Assembly: GCA_023391285.1 (NCBI GenBank)
Contig: JAEWBF010000020.1
Coordinates: forward strand, 50,055 to 114,054
DNA: 64,000 bases
Reading direction: 5' to 3'
Source of the DNA: Verrucomicrobiota bacterium
GTDB taxonomy: Bacteria; Verrucomicrobiota; Verrucomicrobiia; Opitutales; Opitutaceae
Made by a program: the position numbers and the translations under genes. This document shows positions 44,161 to 54,000 of this stretch, piece by piece; the first letter of the stretch is position 1, and the number at the start of each line of letters is the position of its first letter. The notes beneath the pieces are model-generated. The model did no database searches. It saw only the letters and a program-made list of their open reading frames with translations, and had not been told where the DNA came from.

Positions 44161-44841
44161 TCAGTCCCGCCGCTCGATCGTCGTCAACGCCTGCCGGCTG
44201 CGCACCATCGTGTTCGCCGGCAAGGTCCCGCCAAAGGCCGTCAACGGCATCACGATCGCGCGCCGTCCTAGCAACGTGCCAGGTTGCAGCACCGCGTTGC
44301 AGCCGACTTCCGCCGCTTCTCCCAGAATCGCCCCGAACTTGCGCAAGCCGGTCTCATGCGTCGCATCGTCCGTGCGGACCGCGATCGGCTGCTGATCCAG
44401 CCGCAGATTCGAAAGGATCACACCCGCGCCGAGGTGCGAACGGTTGCCCAGGATGGAATCGCCCACGTAGCTGAAATGCGGCACCTGCACGCCGTCCATC
44501 AGCAGGCAGTTTTTGAATTCGCACGCGTTCCCCAGCACGCAGCCTTCGCCCACGATCACGTTTCCGCGCACAAACGCCCCCGGCCGAATCTCCGTGCGCG
44601 CTCCAATCCACGCCGGCCCAATCAACGTCGCCTGCGCCGGCAGCTTCACGGTCGGATGCAGCCAGACAGAGCCTTCAACGTGCACTCCGGGCGGAAGTGC
44701 CCTGCTGTCCGATGCCAGCGAGACTCCGGCGAGCGCCGCGCCAATGCGCTTGATCCACTCCCACGGCGCAACCTCCGGCAAAAAACTCGCCGCAAACGGC
44801 GCCAGCGACACAGGCAGATCGAAATACTCGGAGGCTTTCAC
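44161..44841 (-). CDS. Left-handed beta-helix protein, GlmU C-terminal-like
   Basis: A 226-aa protein. After a helical N-terminus it has hexapeptide repeats of the left-handed beta-helix type: VWLHPTVKLPAQATLIGPA, IGARTEIRPGAFVRGNVIVG, CNLGN-like and GAGVILSNLRL, with the acetyltransferase-type GxGVxxxN element. It resembles the C-terminal half of GlmU without its pyrophosphorylase domain, so it may be an acyltransferase or a nucleotide-sugar related protein. The GTG at 44841 is preferred: any longer frame crosses the strong hairpin at 44858-44887. Confidence 0.75.
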   Translation of the reverse strand: MKASEYFDLPVSLAPFAASFLPEVAPWEWIKRIGAALAGVSLASDSRALPPGVHVEGSVWLHPTVKLPAQATLIGPAWIGARTEIRPGAFVRGNVIVGEGCVLGNACEFKNCLLMDGVQVPHFSYVGDSILGNRSHLGAGVILSNLRLDQQPIAVRTDDATHETGLRKFGAILGEAAEVGCNAVLQPGTLLGRRAIVMPLTAFGGTLPANTMVRSRQALTTIERRD

Positions 44842-44857
44842 ACCGCGCAGCGTGCAT

Positions 44858-44887
44858 AAAAAAGCCGCCGTCGAACAGCGGCTTTTT
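44858..44887 (-). promoter_or_regulatory. Terminator-like hairpin in the leader of the beta-helix gene
   Basis: A 10-bp stem AAAAAGCCGC/GCGGCTTTTT with a 9-nt loop; on the minus strand six T residues follow, then the GTG at 44841 only 17 nt later. Upstream lies the start of the divergent hydrolase gene, so no gene needs terminating here. It may be an attenuator. Confidence 0.6.
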
Positions 44888-45028
44888 GAAACGCCCGCGA
44901 GGATGGCGCGCGGTGCCGACAAAGCTCAACGGCGGTCCGTTTCGCCGGACGTGCTCCCGCCCGGGCACTACTTGCCAGGCGCTCGCCAGCGGAACGCAGC
45001 GGCGCGACGACGTTCTTTGGATGCCCCG

Positions 45029-45886
45029 ATGATCACTCACCTTCATGCGCCGGTCGCCGAAGGTATGCGCTTGCATGTCGCGGTCCAAGGCAAGCGGGGG
45101 CGAATGATTCTCTTTCTCCACGGCTTTCCCGAGTTCTGGCTCGCCTGGCATCGGCAACTCGAAGAATTCGGACAAGACCACCAAGCCGTGGCCGTCGATC
45201 TTCGTGGCTACAACCAGTCCGACAAGCCGCGAGGCGTCCGTCACTACGCCTTGCCCCGGATCGTGGCCGACGTCCGCGCGCTGATCCGAGCATTGTCCCC
45301 CAACGAGCCTATCACGCTCGTCGGCCACGACTGGGGCGGCTTCGCCGGATGGGTGCTCGCACAAGACAATCCCGAACTGCTCGAGCATCTGGTGATCATC
45401 AACGCCCCGCATCCCGCGCTGTTTTATCGCGAGTTGAAACATAGCTGGAGCCAACGCATCGGCAGCACCTACGCCCTGCTCTTTCAGCTGCGAGGTGTCT
45501 CCGAAATGGCACTACGCGCGTTCGACTACGCCGTTCTGCGTCAGATGATTTTCGGCACGACCGCGAAACCCGACATGTTTCCCGAAACGCTGCGGGCAGC
45601 CTATCGTGCTGCCTGGAGTCAGCCCTATGCGCTCGCTGCCGGACTTCACTACTATCGCAATCTTCGGACCCTGAGGCGAGTGGCCCTCCAAGCAACGCAG
45701 CCCGTCCACGTCCCAACCCTGGTGCTTTGGGACGATCACGACGCCGCTTTGAAGAGATCGAACCTTTCCGGTTTGGAGAAACTCGTGCTTCGGTTGAGCG
45801 TGGTCCGCCATCCCACCGCCACGCACTGGATCGTTCACGAGGAGCCGCATTGGGTGAACGGAACCATTCGCCGCTTCATCTCTTAA
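45029..45886 (+). CDS. Alpha/beta-hydrolase, epoxide-hydrolase-like
   Basis: A 285-aa alpha/beta-hydrolase of the epoxide hydrolase/haloalkane dehalogenase group. The oxyanion element HGFPEFW begins at residue 31. The nucleophile is D101 in LVGHDWGGFAGW, not serine, which is typical for epoxide hydrolases. The catalytic histidine is in THWIVHEEP, and DHD supplies the late acid region. Lid tyrosines are suggested by YYRN. The ATG at 45029 is chosen since the earlier frame is not coding. It stands alone, divergent from the beta-helix gene. Confidence 0.87.
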   Translation: MITHLHAPVAEGMRLHVAVQGKRGRMILFLHGFPEFWLAWHRQLEEFGQDHQAVAVDLRGYNQSDKPRGVRHYALPRIVADVRALIRALSPNEPITLVGHDWGGFAGWVLAQDNPELLEHLVIINAPHPALFYRELKHSWSQRIGSTYALLFQLRGVSEMALRAFDYAVLRQMIFGTTAKPDMFPETLRAAYRAAWSQPYALAAGLHYYRNLRTLRRVALQATQPVHVPTLVLWDDHDAALKRSNLSGLEKLVLRLSVVRHPTATHWIVHEEPHWVNGTIRRFIS

Positions 45887-46050
45887 GTGTTTCTTCTCAG
45901 CTAATTGATAACAGCGCTCACGCCAATCGCGCTTCACACCTATAGTCTCGGGGTGTCGAAACGCGTCCAAGCCCGACGGGAGCATCTCCCTCTCCGGTAA
46001 GGGGATTCGTCCCATATCCCCGGATTCCAGTCGGGGTATCGTGCGGCACT

Positions 46051-46422
46051 ATGAATATTCTATCCCGACGCGCTCACGGTTTCATCGATTATGCCATGGG
46101 CCTCATCCTCATTCTGGCGCCCATTATGTTCGGCTTCGAAGGCGCCGCGAGAACGGTTCCCCTCGTGCTCGGCGTTGCGACGCTGATCTACAGCGTGTCC
46201 ACGAACTACGAGCTCGGCCTCCTCAAACTCGTCCCCTTCCGAGCCCACCTGACGTTGGATGCCATGAGCGGCGTGCTGCTCGCACTTTCGCCCTGGCTTT
46301 TTGGTTTCTCGGACCGGGTGTGGATGCCGCATCTGATCCTTGGCCTCGCCGAAATCGGCGCGGTTCTCATGACCCGAACCGCCGCGAGCGCGGAACATCA
46401 CGCCGCTGTTCGCCATTCCTAA
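46051..46422 (+). CDS. SPW-repeat membrane protein (copy 2)
   Basis: A 123-aa protein with about four helices, MNILSRRAHGFIDYAMGLIL, and the signature LSPWLFGFSDRVW. It matches the paralogue at 16956-17327 over its full length. Its role is unknown. The preceding 160 nt hold the sequence GGGGATTCGTCCCATATCCCC, an imperfect dyad of unknown meaning. An 11-bp inverted repeat follows its stop, before the response regulator gene. Confidence 0.85.
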   Translation: MNILSRRAHGFIDYAMGLILILAPIMFGFEGAARTVPLVLGVATLIYSVSTNYELGLLKLVPFRAHLTLDAMSGVLLALSPWLFGFSDRVWMPHLILGLAEIGAVLMTRTAASAEHHAAVRHS

Positions 46423-46445
46423 GAGAACCGAACCCCGAAACCGCG

Positions 46446-46476
46446 GTCTCTCGACCGCCCAAATAGGTCGAGAGAC
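46446..46476 (+). terminator. Perfect inverted repeat after the SPW gene
   Basis: Stem GTCTCTCGACC/GGTCGAGAGAC (11 bp, perfect) with a 9-nt loop GCCCAAATA. There is no long T-tract, so it may be a weak terminator or an operator for the following response regulator. Confidence 0.5.
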
Positions 46477-46556
46477 GCGCGTTTCCATCCCAGCATTGTC
46501 GCTTGGCCGAGAGATGCGCGAGCCGCCCGCGTCACAACATTCTCAATACGCTTTAT

Positions 46557-46961
46557 ATGCAACGCACCCGTGTGCTGGTCGCCGAAGACAACGATATCAT
46601 CCGCGGGGGCATTCGCGAGTTGCTCGCCCGCGCCCCGGAGTTCGATCTCGTGGGCGAAGCGCAGGATGGCCGTGAAGCCATCGATCTCACGATGACGCTG
46701 CAGCCGGACATCGTGCTGCTGGACCTGCGCATGCCCGACGTCGATGGCGCCTCCGCCGCGCGACAGATCACGTCCAGCCGTCCGGGTTCGAAGATCATCG
46801 TCGTCACCGCGGACGACTCCGCACACGCCGAACGCCTCGCGCGTTCCGTCGGCGCCGTTGCCTTGGTGACCAAAGACGAATGCGTCAGCGCCCTCATCCC
46901 CACCCTGCGCGACGTGGTCAACGGCAGAACCCCACTGGCCGAGCCCGCTCCCGCGGAGTAG
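46557..46961 (+). CDS. Stand-alone receiver-domain response regulator
   Basis: A 134-aa protein consisting only of a CheY-like receiver. The acidic pocket is E10/D11, the phosphoacceptor is D56 in VLLDLRMP, with T near VVTADD and K in ALVTKDE. The C-terminus ends in a short Pro/Ala tail, with no output domain. It is most like the receiver of NarL/FixJ-type regulators. The ATG at 46557 begins the first beta-strand. No histidine kinase is adjacent. The 176 nt that follow hold no recognised feature. Confidence 0.88.
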   Translation: MQRTRVLVAEDNDIIRGGIRELLARAPEFDLVGEAQDGREAIDLTMTLQPDIVLLDLRMPDVDGASAARQITSSRPGSKIIVVTADDSAHAERLARSVGAVALVTKDECVSALIPTLRDVVNGRTPLAEPAPAE

Positions 46962-47137
46962 CGCGCCTCCCATGCGAAAAAGCCGCCGGGTTCCGACCGC
47001 TGTTTCGCTTCGCCAGAATGACCGACCAGGAGCGGTCGTTTCATGCGAGCGCTGTAGTCGTCGCGAGAGCGCCGCTCCGTCGGCGCCGTTGCGCGTAACA
47101 GAACACCGTCAGGATAGAGTGCTCAACAGCCGGGAGC

Positions 47138-49243
47138 TCAAGCGGCAAGCGAGCTCCAGCCGACCGGCAACTCCCCCGTCCACGTCACCACGAGCTTCAC
47201 GCCGGCGCGCGTAAAAGCCATGTAGAGCCGACGCGTGTTATCCCGCCGCAATTCCGCTCTCTGGTCGGAAGACATCTGCAAATCCTCTTCCGCCTCCAGG
47301 AGCTCTGCGCCTCCCACCACAAACACGATAGGCGCTTCCAACCCCGTCGCGCCATCGATGCTGCAAACCCGCAGCTTCCCTTGGCTGCTGGTTTGCTTCG
47401 CATCCGCCACACGCCCCGCGCCAAACACCCGGCTTAATTCCTCATGCACGCTCTTTGTCCGCAGCCCCGTCGCCACCAGCACCAGCACCGCCTCCGCGCT
47501 GCCACCCCCCTTGAGATAACTTTCAACCTCGTTCACCACTCGCGTGATCTCGTCCTGGCGCGAGGTCAGGAGGATCACCTTCGGCTGATCGCCAGGTTCG
47601 GCTGAAATCAATTCCGTCTCGGCGGGAAGATTCAGCTCACTTTCATCCTCCGCTCCAACCCTCGATCGATAAAAACTCGCCGCAAACTCGAGAATGGGCC
47701 GCGTCGTGCGATAGCTCCGCCGCAACCGCGTCGATCGCCCCCGGATATCGAGACCGCACGCCACCCAGGACTGGCGGCGTTTCAGAAATCCCTGCGTCGG
47801 ATCCGCCGCCAGCAGCAGGCGGCCCACGCCCGGCCGCAATGCCTTCTGCAACGCCTGCAGCCACACCGGCGCGAAAAACTGCGCCTCGTCGACATAGATG
47901 TAATCATAGAGGGGCAGGCGAATCGTCCCTCGTTCCACGCCCTGCCAAAATCGCAGGGCTCGCCCCGACCAGTCTTCCGCCGATTTCGCCTCCAAGAGCG
48001 CGCGATAACGAAGATACACCGCGTGCAACCCACGACGCTGCTCCGCGCTCAATCGCACGCCCCGCCCCGTCCGATCCGCCGCCAGGTAATCGTCGAGACC
48101 GATGGTCGCGCGATCCTGCATCCAGTCGATTTCATCGCGCACAAACTCCACCCAGCGGCCGGTCACCGCTCCACCTCCCTCCCGAATGGCTTGGCCAATC
48201 AATTCGTCGCGCCGACTATATTGGACCACGTCCCGCGAGCCGCCGAGTTGCGTCAGTCCGGTCTGCGCCCACGAGAAAAACGTGTGCCAGTCCACGTTGG
48301 GCGGCCGGCCCAATTCGCCGAAACGCGCCTCGAGTTCATGCTTCAACGCCTTGTTGTGCGTCAGCACCAGTGCCCGGCTTTGCGGATCGAGCTGCGCCTG
48401 CGTGCAGGCGCGAAACAACAGCACGAGCGATTTCCCACTCCCCGCCACCCCCGTGACCAAAGTCGCCTCTCGACCCGGCACCACCACCTCGACCGCCGCC
48501 GCCCCACCATACGGCGCCTGATCTTCTGCAACCGCCCCCGCCTCGGCCGACAGCCGCAAACGATTCTTCGCCCACGCCTCCTGATCGTAATCGAGCAGCA
48601 GCGGAGTGAATGCCGCCTCCACGTTCCGCCGACGCGCCCCGCGCGGCGAGAATCGGGACGGCACCACCGACTCGGGCGAAAAATGCGAACGCAGTTGCGC
48701 CAGTTGCCGCTCCTCCAATCCGCCTTTCGCCAGTTTCCGCAAACACGCCGCCAGCCGGTCCGGCGCGATATACGCTTCGCCCAACCAATAGCAGTCCTCC
48801 CAAGGATTCTCGTCCCACATCTCTCCGAGCTTTTCGTGCGGAGCGTTGGGGAACAGCACCACACCGTAAACAGCCGGAGGCCCTTCATCTCCCTTCGACG
48901 ACGTCTCTGTCTTCATCAACGCCGTCTCGATAAACGTGCGCACCTTGCGCCGGAGCATCGCGCTCGCTTCGGCCGCCGACGGCAGCCGCTCCAATTCGCC
49001 GGAAAAAAGACTCCCATGCAGACTTTCGTCCAACTCCGCTTCGGAGGTCGAGCCGACCGCGACGACGAAAGCAGTCGAATTATCGTGCACCACGAGAAAG
49101 TGCGGACGCGACTCGCTTCCCGGCAGAGGCAGCCCCACCCACACCATGAACTCGTCGCCCGGAATCGCCTTGAGCACACGATGCACCTTCAACACTTCGG
49201 GTGGAAACGACCCGACGAGCGGATCGGGCAACACGCGCGCCAT
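47138..49243 (-). CDS. UvrD-like superfamily 1 helicase
   Basis: A 701-aa protein. Residues 1-240 are a domain of unknown type; near residue 240-270 the NTPase starts with Walker A GVAGSGKS and LTHNKALKHEL. Walker B is YIYVDEAQFF (residues about 445-455), followed by LLLAADPTQGFLKRRQSW and the motif IV-like RLRRSYRTTRPIL. The C-terminus has MAFTRAGVKLVVTW, motif VI of UvrD/Rep helicases. It is the last gene of the three-helicase cassette, starting 3 nt after the preceding stop codon. Confidence 0.88.
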   Translation of the reverse strand: MARVLPDPLVGSFPPEVLKVHRVLKAIPGDEFMVWVGLPLPGSESRPHFLVVHDNSTAFVVAVGSTSEAELDESLHGSLFSGELERLPSAAEASAMLRRKVRTFIETALMKTETSSKGDEGPPAVYGVVLFPNAPHEKLGEMWDENPWEDCYWLGEAYIAPDRLAACLRKLAKGGLEERQLAQLRSHFSPESVVPSRFSPRGARRRNVEAAFTPLLLDYDQEAWAKNRLRLSAEAGAVAEDQAPYGGAAAVEVVVPGREATLVTGVAGSGKSLVLLFRACTQAQLDPQSRALVLTHNKALKHELEARFGELGRPPNVDWHTFFSWAQTGLTQLGGSRDVVQYSRRDELIGQAIREGGGAVTGRWVEFVRDEIDWMQDRATIGLDDYLAADRTGRGVRLSAEQRRGLHAVYLRYRALLEAKSAEDWSGRALRFWQGVERGTIRLPLYDYIYVDEAQFFAPVWLQALQKALRPGVGRLLLAADPTQGFLKRRQSWVACGLDIRGRSTRLRRSYRTTRPILEFAASFYRSRVGAEDESELNLPAETELISAEPGDQPKVILLTSRQDEITRVVNEVESYLKGGGSAEAVLVLVATGLRTKSVHEELSRVFGAGRVADAKQTSSQGKLRVCSIDGATGLEAPIVFVVGGAELLEAEEDLQMSSDQRAELRRDNTRRLYMAFTRAGVKLVVTWTGELPVGWSSLAA

Positions 49244-49246
49244 GGT

Positions 49247-51034
49247 TCAGTCTCCCATCCCCGGCAATGGGATGTCGATGCGATGGGCCGCGCGCAGCAA
49301 CGATGCGAAACACGCCATGCCCTCGTCGTCCGGCCGCGTCTCAGCCAACGCGAGCAATACGGGACTCGCCACGAGAACCAATTTGGTGCGCGGCCGCGTG
49401 GCAGCCACGTTCAGGCGCTGCGGCAAAAAAATAAATTCCCGCAGCCTCAACGCGAACTCCTCATCCGATACCGTGAAAGAAACCAGCACGACCTCCCGCT
49501 CCTGACCTTGCATGCGTTCCACCGTATCAGCCACCAGCGCCGCCGGCGCGATCCCGTCCGGCGAACGCGCGGCGAGACGCTTCCGCAGATAACGTGCCTG
49601 GCGTCGGAAGGGAATCACGACGCCCATATCCTTCCAAGCCACACCACCCGCCTGCAAAGCATGCAGCACGTCCGCGATCAAAGTCGCCTCTTCCGGCGCG
49701 ACCGAACGACAACCCCGGTGCGGCACCGCCAGCCACACGACGCTCCGCGCGGGCGACAACGCTTCGCGCCATTCCGGCGCGCACGCCGCGAGAGCGAGGC
49801 TGCGTCCGGCGGCGCGCGGATGCGCGCGCAACCGCGATTGATAAAACGTATCGCTCGGCCAGCGACACAACGCTTCGTTCAAGCGGTGCGTTGCGACGAG
49901 CATCGTGTCGTAGCCGCGTCCGGCCAGCCGGCCAAAAATCGACAGTCCTCGCGCCTCCGCCGGCGAACGGCTCAGCGTCACCGGCGGCAGTTGCCGGTGA
50001 TCGCCAGCCAGGATGTAACGTCTGCCCGCGAGCATCGCCATCACCGCCAGCGGCACCGTGACCTGACTCGCCTCGTCGATCACCACCGTGTCGAAATCGC
50101 GATGCGCCAGCCGCGACGAGCGCAACGCAAACGGCGTCGCGCCGATCACGTAGCCCGCGCCGGCGGAGTCGTTCGCGAACGACAATTCGGCAAACTTGTC
50201 GCGCTGCTCCACGGCCGCCGGCAAGGCCGGATCGTTGAAGGCCGCGATCTTCGCGACGCGACCCGGCAACTCCAACCGCTCGACCACCGCGGCGAGGAGA
50301 TTGTTGATCGCGCGGTGAGTGAAGCTCGTGACGAAGATCCGTTCTCCGCGCTGCAGCAAATCCGCGATCACCCACGCAAGCACGTGCGTCTTCCCAGTCC
50401 CCGGCGGTCCCTGGATGAGCCAGCAGACGTCCGACGCCAGCGCGTTCGCAACCGCCTCGGCCTGTTTGTCGTCAAGGCCGTCGTTTTCCGCGCGGTCGAA
50501 ACTCGCGCCATACTCGGCCGCGTCCACCGAGGGCTGCCGCCCACCCTGGAGCAAAGGCAGGATCACGTCGCGTCCCACCGCGGTCTTGCCGAGATCCTCG
50601 ATCGCCGCGCGATAGCGTTCCTCCAGATCGATGAATGTCTCGTCGATGCAGACGCCCGATTCGCCGACCGCGCCCGGCCAATCGCCGAATGTTCTCCACG
50701 GCTGGATTTCAATCCGTGTGTCGGAGATTGCCACGACCGCGCCCTCCATGAACGGCTCTTGCGGATCGCCCCGGCTCAATCGGACGAGATCCCCTTCGCG
50801 AAAGCGCGAGTCGTTGCCGTCGCACTCCAGCAGCCAGCGACCGCTTGCCGTCTGTCCGCCAACCCGCACGCCGGCGATGCAGCGCCCTTCCTCGACACGG
50901 TCCTTCAGCGGTGTCGCCCAAAGTTGGCGCATGGTCTCGCGTTGCAACGCATGCTCCTCGAGGACGAACAGTCCCAATTCGTTTTGCAAAGAGGTCAGCG
51001 CGGAACGCTGCGACTCGGCCGATGAAAATTCCAT
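49247..51034 (-). CDS. Superfamily 1B helicase, Upf1/Dna2-like
   Basis: A 595-aa helicase. Residues 1-190 form a 1B/stalk region with an OB-like strand set (REGDLVRLSRG). Walker A is GPPGTGKTHVLAW near residue 210, motif II is VVIDEASQV near 320, motif III is LAGDHRQLPP, and the C-terminal half has VERMQGQEREVVLVSF and QRLNVAATRPRTKLVLV (motifs V and VI of the AAA_11/AAA_12 group). Upf1-like enzymes move 5'-3' on nucleic acid. It starts 4 nt after the DUF4011 helicase gene and stops 3 nt before the UvrD-like gene. Confidence 0.9.
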   Translation of the reverse strand: MEFSSAESQRSALTSLQNELGLFVLEEHALQRETMRQLWATPLKDRVEEGRCIAGVRVGGQTASGRWLLECDGNDSRFREGDLVRLSRGDPQEPFMEGAVVAISDTRIEIQPWRTFGDWPGAVGESGVCIDETFIDLEERYRAAIEDLGKTAVGRDVILPLLQGGRQPSVDAAEYGASFDRAENDGLDDKQAEAVANALASDVCWLIQGPPGTGKTHVLAWVIADLLQRGERIFVTSFTHRAINNLLAAVVERLELPGRVAKIAAFNDPALPAAVEQRDKFAELSFANDSAGAGYVIGATPFALRSSRLAHRDFDTVVIDEASQVTVPLAVMAMLAGRRYILAGDHRQLPPVTLSRSPAEARGLSIFGRLAGRGYDTMLVATHRLNEALCRWPSDTFYQSRLRAHPRAAGRSLALAACAPEWREALSPARSVVWLAVPHRGCRSVAPEEATLIADVLHALQAGGVAWKDMGVVIPFRRQARYLRKRLAARSPDGIAPAALVADTVERMQGQEREVVLVSFTVSDEEFALRLREFIFLPQRLNVAATRPRTKLVLVASPVLLALAETRPDDEGMACFASLLRAAHRIDIPLPGMGD

Positions 51035-51038
51035 CGCA

Positions 51039-54000
51039 TCAACTCCTCGCGGAACTCCCCACGTCCTGCGACTCCTTCAATCGCAGGAGAAGCTGCGCCA
51101 TTTCCTTCTCCGCATCATGCCACCAATCCGTGGACCAGATGCGGTGCAATCTCCAACCGAGACCTTCGAGGATCATTTGGCGGAGCTTGTCGCGGTCGCG
51201 GGCCGTCGCCGCGCGGTGATAGGTCGCGCCATCGCATTCGATGCCCAACAAATAGCGTCCAGGCGCCGCGGGATCGACGACCGCGAGATCGACGCGATAA
51301 CCGGAACAGCCGACTCGATGATGCACCTCGTAACCGGCCTTGCGGAGACGATCGGCGACCATTTTCTCGAACTCCGAATCCGGCTCGGCCTTTCCCGACG
51401 CGCCGCTGGCCACCGCCAGCGCCTTCGGTCCCCGGTCGGCGTAATCGAGGAAATACTTGAGGTCGCGCACGCCTTTCGCGCGCGTGCGCGTGAGGTCGAT
51501 CTGGTCGGGGCGCAGTCCGCTGTAAACCACCACCTCGTGCTTCGCGCGCGTGACGGCAACGTTTAGCCGGCGTTCGCCGCCGTCGCGGTTCAACGGTCCG
51601 AAGTTCATCGAGACTTTGCCCGAGTCGTCCGGCCCGTAACAGATCGAGAACAGGATCACGTCGCGCTCATCGCCTTGCACGTTCTCCAGGTTCTTCACGA
51701 AAACCGGCTCACCTTCCACCGGCGGTTCATCGCCGAAGTGAAGTTCGATCTCCGGATGCTCCCGCCGTTTCTGATCAAGCAGATCCTCGACCAGATTCTG
51801 CTGCGCCTGGCTGAACGTCACGACGCCATACGAGCGGCGCGGCCCGTCCGTTTTGCGCAGCCGCTCGACCAGATCCCCGACCAACGCCTCCGCTTCGCCG
51901 CGATTGGTGCGTGACTTGCCTTTGTCGTAACGCGCCGCCGGCAGATATTTGAAACGCACGCCGCCGTGACCCGATTCCGGAGAAGGAAACGTCAGCAGAT
52001 CGTTTTCATAATACTGGCGGTTGCTGAAGGTGATGAGTCCTTCGTGACGACTGCGATAATGCCACTGCAGCCGTTTGTGCCTCAGCCCGTTGGTCATGAG
52101 TTCATCGAGAATGCTTTCGAGGTCCTTGTGCTCCTCCGGTGTGAGGTCGTCCTCGTCGTCGCCGCTGCTGTTGAAGAAGTTCGTCGGCGGAAGCTGTTTC
52201 GGATCGCCCACCACGATGAGTTGCTTCCCGCGCGCGATCGCGCCGATGGCGTCCCACACCGGGATCTGCGACGCCTCGTCGAAGATCACCACGTCGAAGT
52301 TTTCGTGCGACGCTTCCAGATACTGCGCCACCGACAACGGACTCATCAGCACGCACGGTTTGAGTTTCGGCAACAGCTTCGGAATGCGACTGAGCAACTG
52401 ACGCACCGGAATGTGACGCGTCTTCTTTCCAATTTCTTTTCGCAGCAAACCGATCTCCGCCTTCGGAATCTCGCTCTGCACCTGATCGCGCGGAACTCCC
52501 GCCGCAAGCTTCGCCCGGATGAGATCGCGTGCGAGCGTCGCGAGCCTCTCGTCCACTTCGCGGAAACGCTCGATCCGCTCCGCGTGCTCGCGACCGAAAA
52601 ATTCGCGCAAAGCCGTTGAGCCCTCAATCGACGCAAACAATACCGCTCGACGAAAACTGCGTTCGAACAGCGCCGGCAGATCCAGCGTGTGCCCGTCGGC
52701 CGACTCCAGCTTTTCGATCACCGGCGAGAGCCCAAGCGCAACACCCTGATGCCGCGCTTTCTGCCACGAACACCAATCGCGAATGCCGCCCCAACCCGCA
52801 GCCAATCGCTCCGTCAACGCCTGCACAGCAGCGAGATGATCCGGCGCCGCGTCGAACGCATCCCGCCGCAACCGCACGTCGCTCGCGAACGCCTCGTGAG
52901 CTTCGCCGTAACGCGTTATCGCCTCCCGATACCGAACCAGTCGTCCGCCGATGCTGGTGCCCGGCGCGTAAACCGTCGGGCCTTCGCTAAAAAGACCTGC
53001 GAGCAGCGAACGCAATTGCCCCAGCCAGCCGAAATCGTCGCCTGCACAAGCCAGCAGACGCGCGTGAAGATCCTTGCCCCACTCGCGCACGCGCATGAGC
53101 GAGTCCGCCGCCGGTTCTCCCTTCGACCAAAGCACGCCAAGGCAGCCTTCGGCGGTTTGCGCTACAGCGGCGAGCTGTGCGTTGATCGCGCGAAGACGTC
53201 GAGCCGCCCGGAGCGTCGACTCCAACGTGGTGACGGCGGGCTTTGCCGCGTCCGCCCGCGCGGTGCGGAGCTGGTTGCGCACGTTTCCAATGCGAAGCCA
53301 TTTGACTAGAAACCATGCGGTTTGTGCCGATGTCCACTTCGCCTGCAATGCGTCGAGGTCGAGCGCGAGCAGTTTCGTCTCGTCGTAGTCGGCGAGCACG
53401 GCGCGCAGTTCGGCCCGTTCGCGCGTGAGCGCGATCCACATATCGAGATCGGCCGCGAGTTGATTCCACGGCGTCGTGGCAAACGCCGGCCCGACCGGCT
53501 CGGGCGCGAGCAGGCTTTCCACCAACGCGCCGACGTGCGCGAGTTGCTGACGCGACGCTGCCGGTTTCGGGTCGCGCAACCACGCGCGGAGTTCACGCGA
53601 CGCTTCGAACGCGTTCGCGGCGAGCGCGCCCAGTTCGCGGACGCGATCGAGCGTGCGCTCGGCCCACGCAGGCGACCATTCCTCGCAGGCCAACGGCGCG
53701 AGCGCGTGATCCGCCAGCGGCACGAGCGGGAGCGAACGCTCTTGCAGCAGACGGCTGAGCAGGCGCGCGCCGTCGAGTGTTTCAGCCGACGTCTCCAGAA
53801 TCGATGGCCAGCGATCGAGGCGCACCACCGGTTCGTCCTTTCGCGGGAGGAGATAATCGAGACAGTCGTGCGCACTCAGGCCGCACGGGTTTCGATGGTG
53901 CAGCGCGCGAGTGTAGGCGTTGAGCGCGGCGCGAAGTTTCTCCAGCTCCGCCGTGCGATGGTCCCAATCGGACGTCGCAGATTCGTCGATGAACTTCAGC

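Noticed and set aside
48023..51025. A long plus-strand open frame across the two smaller helicase genes (about 1000 codons)
   Set aside because: Its product is dominated by Arg, Pro and His and lacks any domain. It is the antisense shadow expected in GC-rich DNA.
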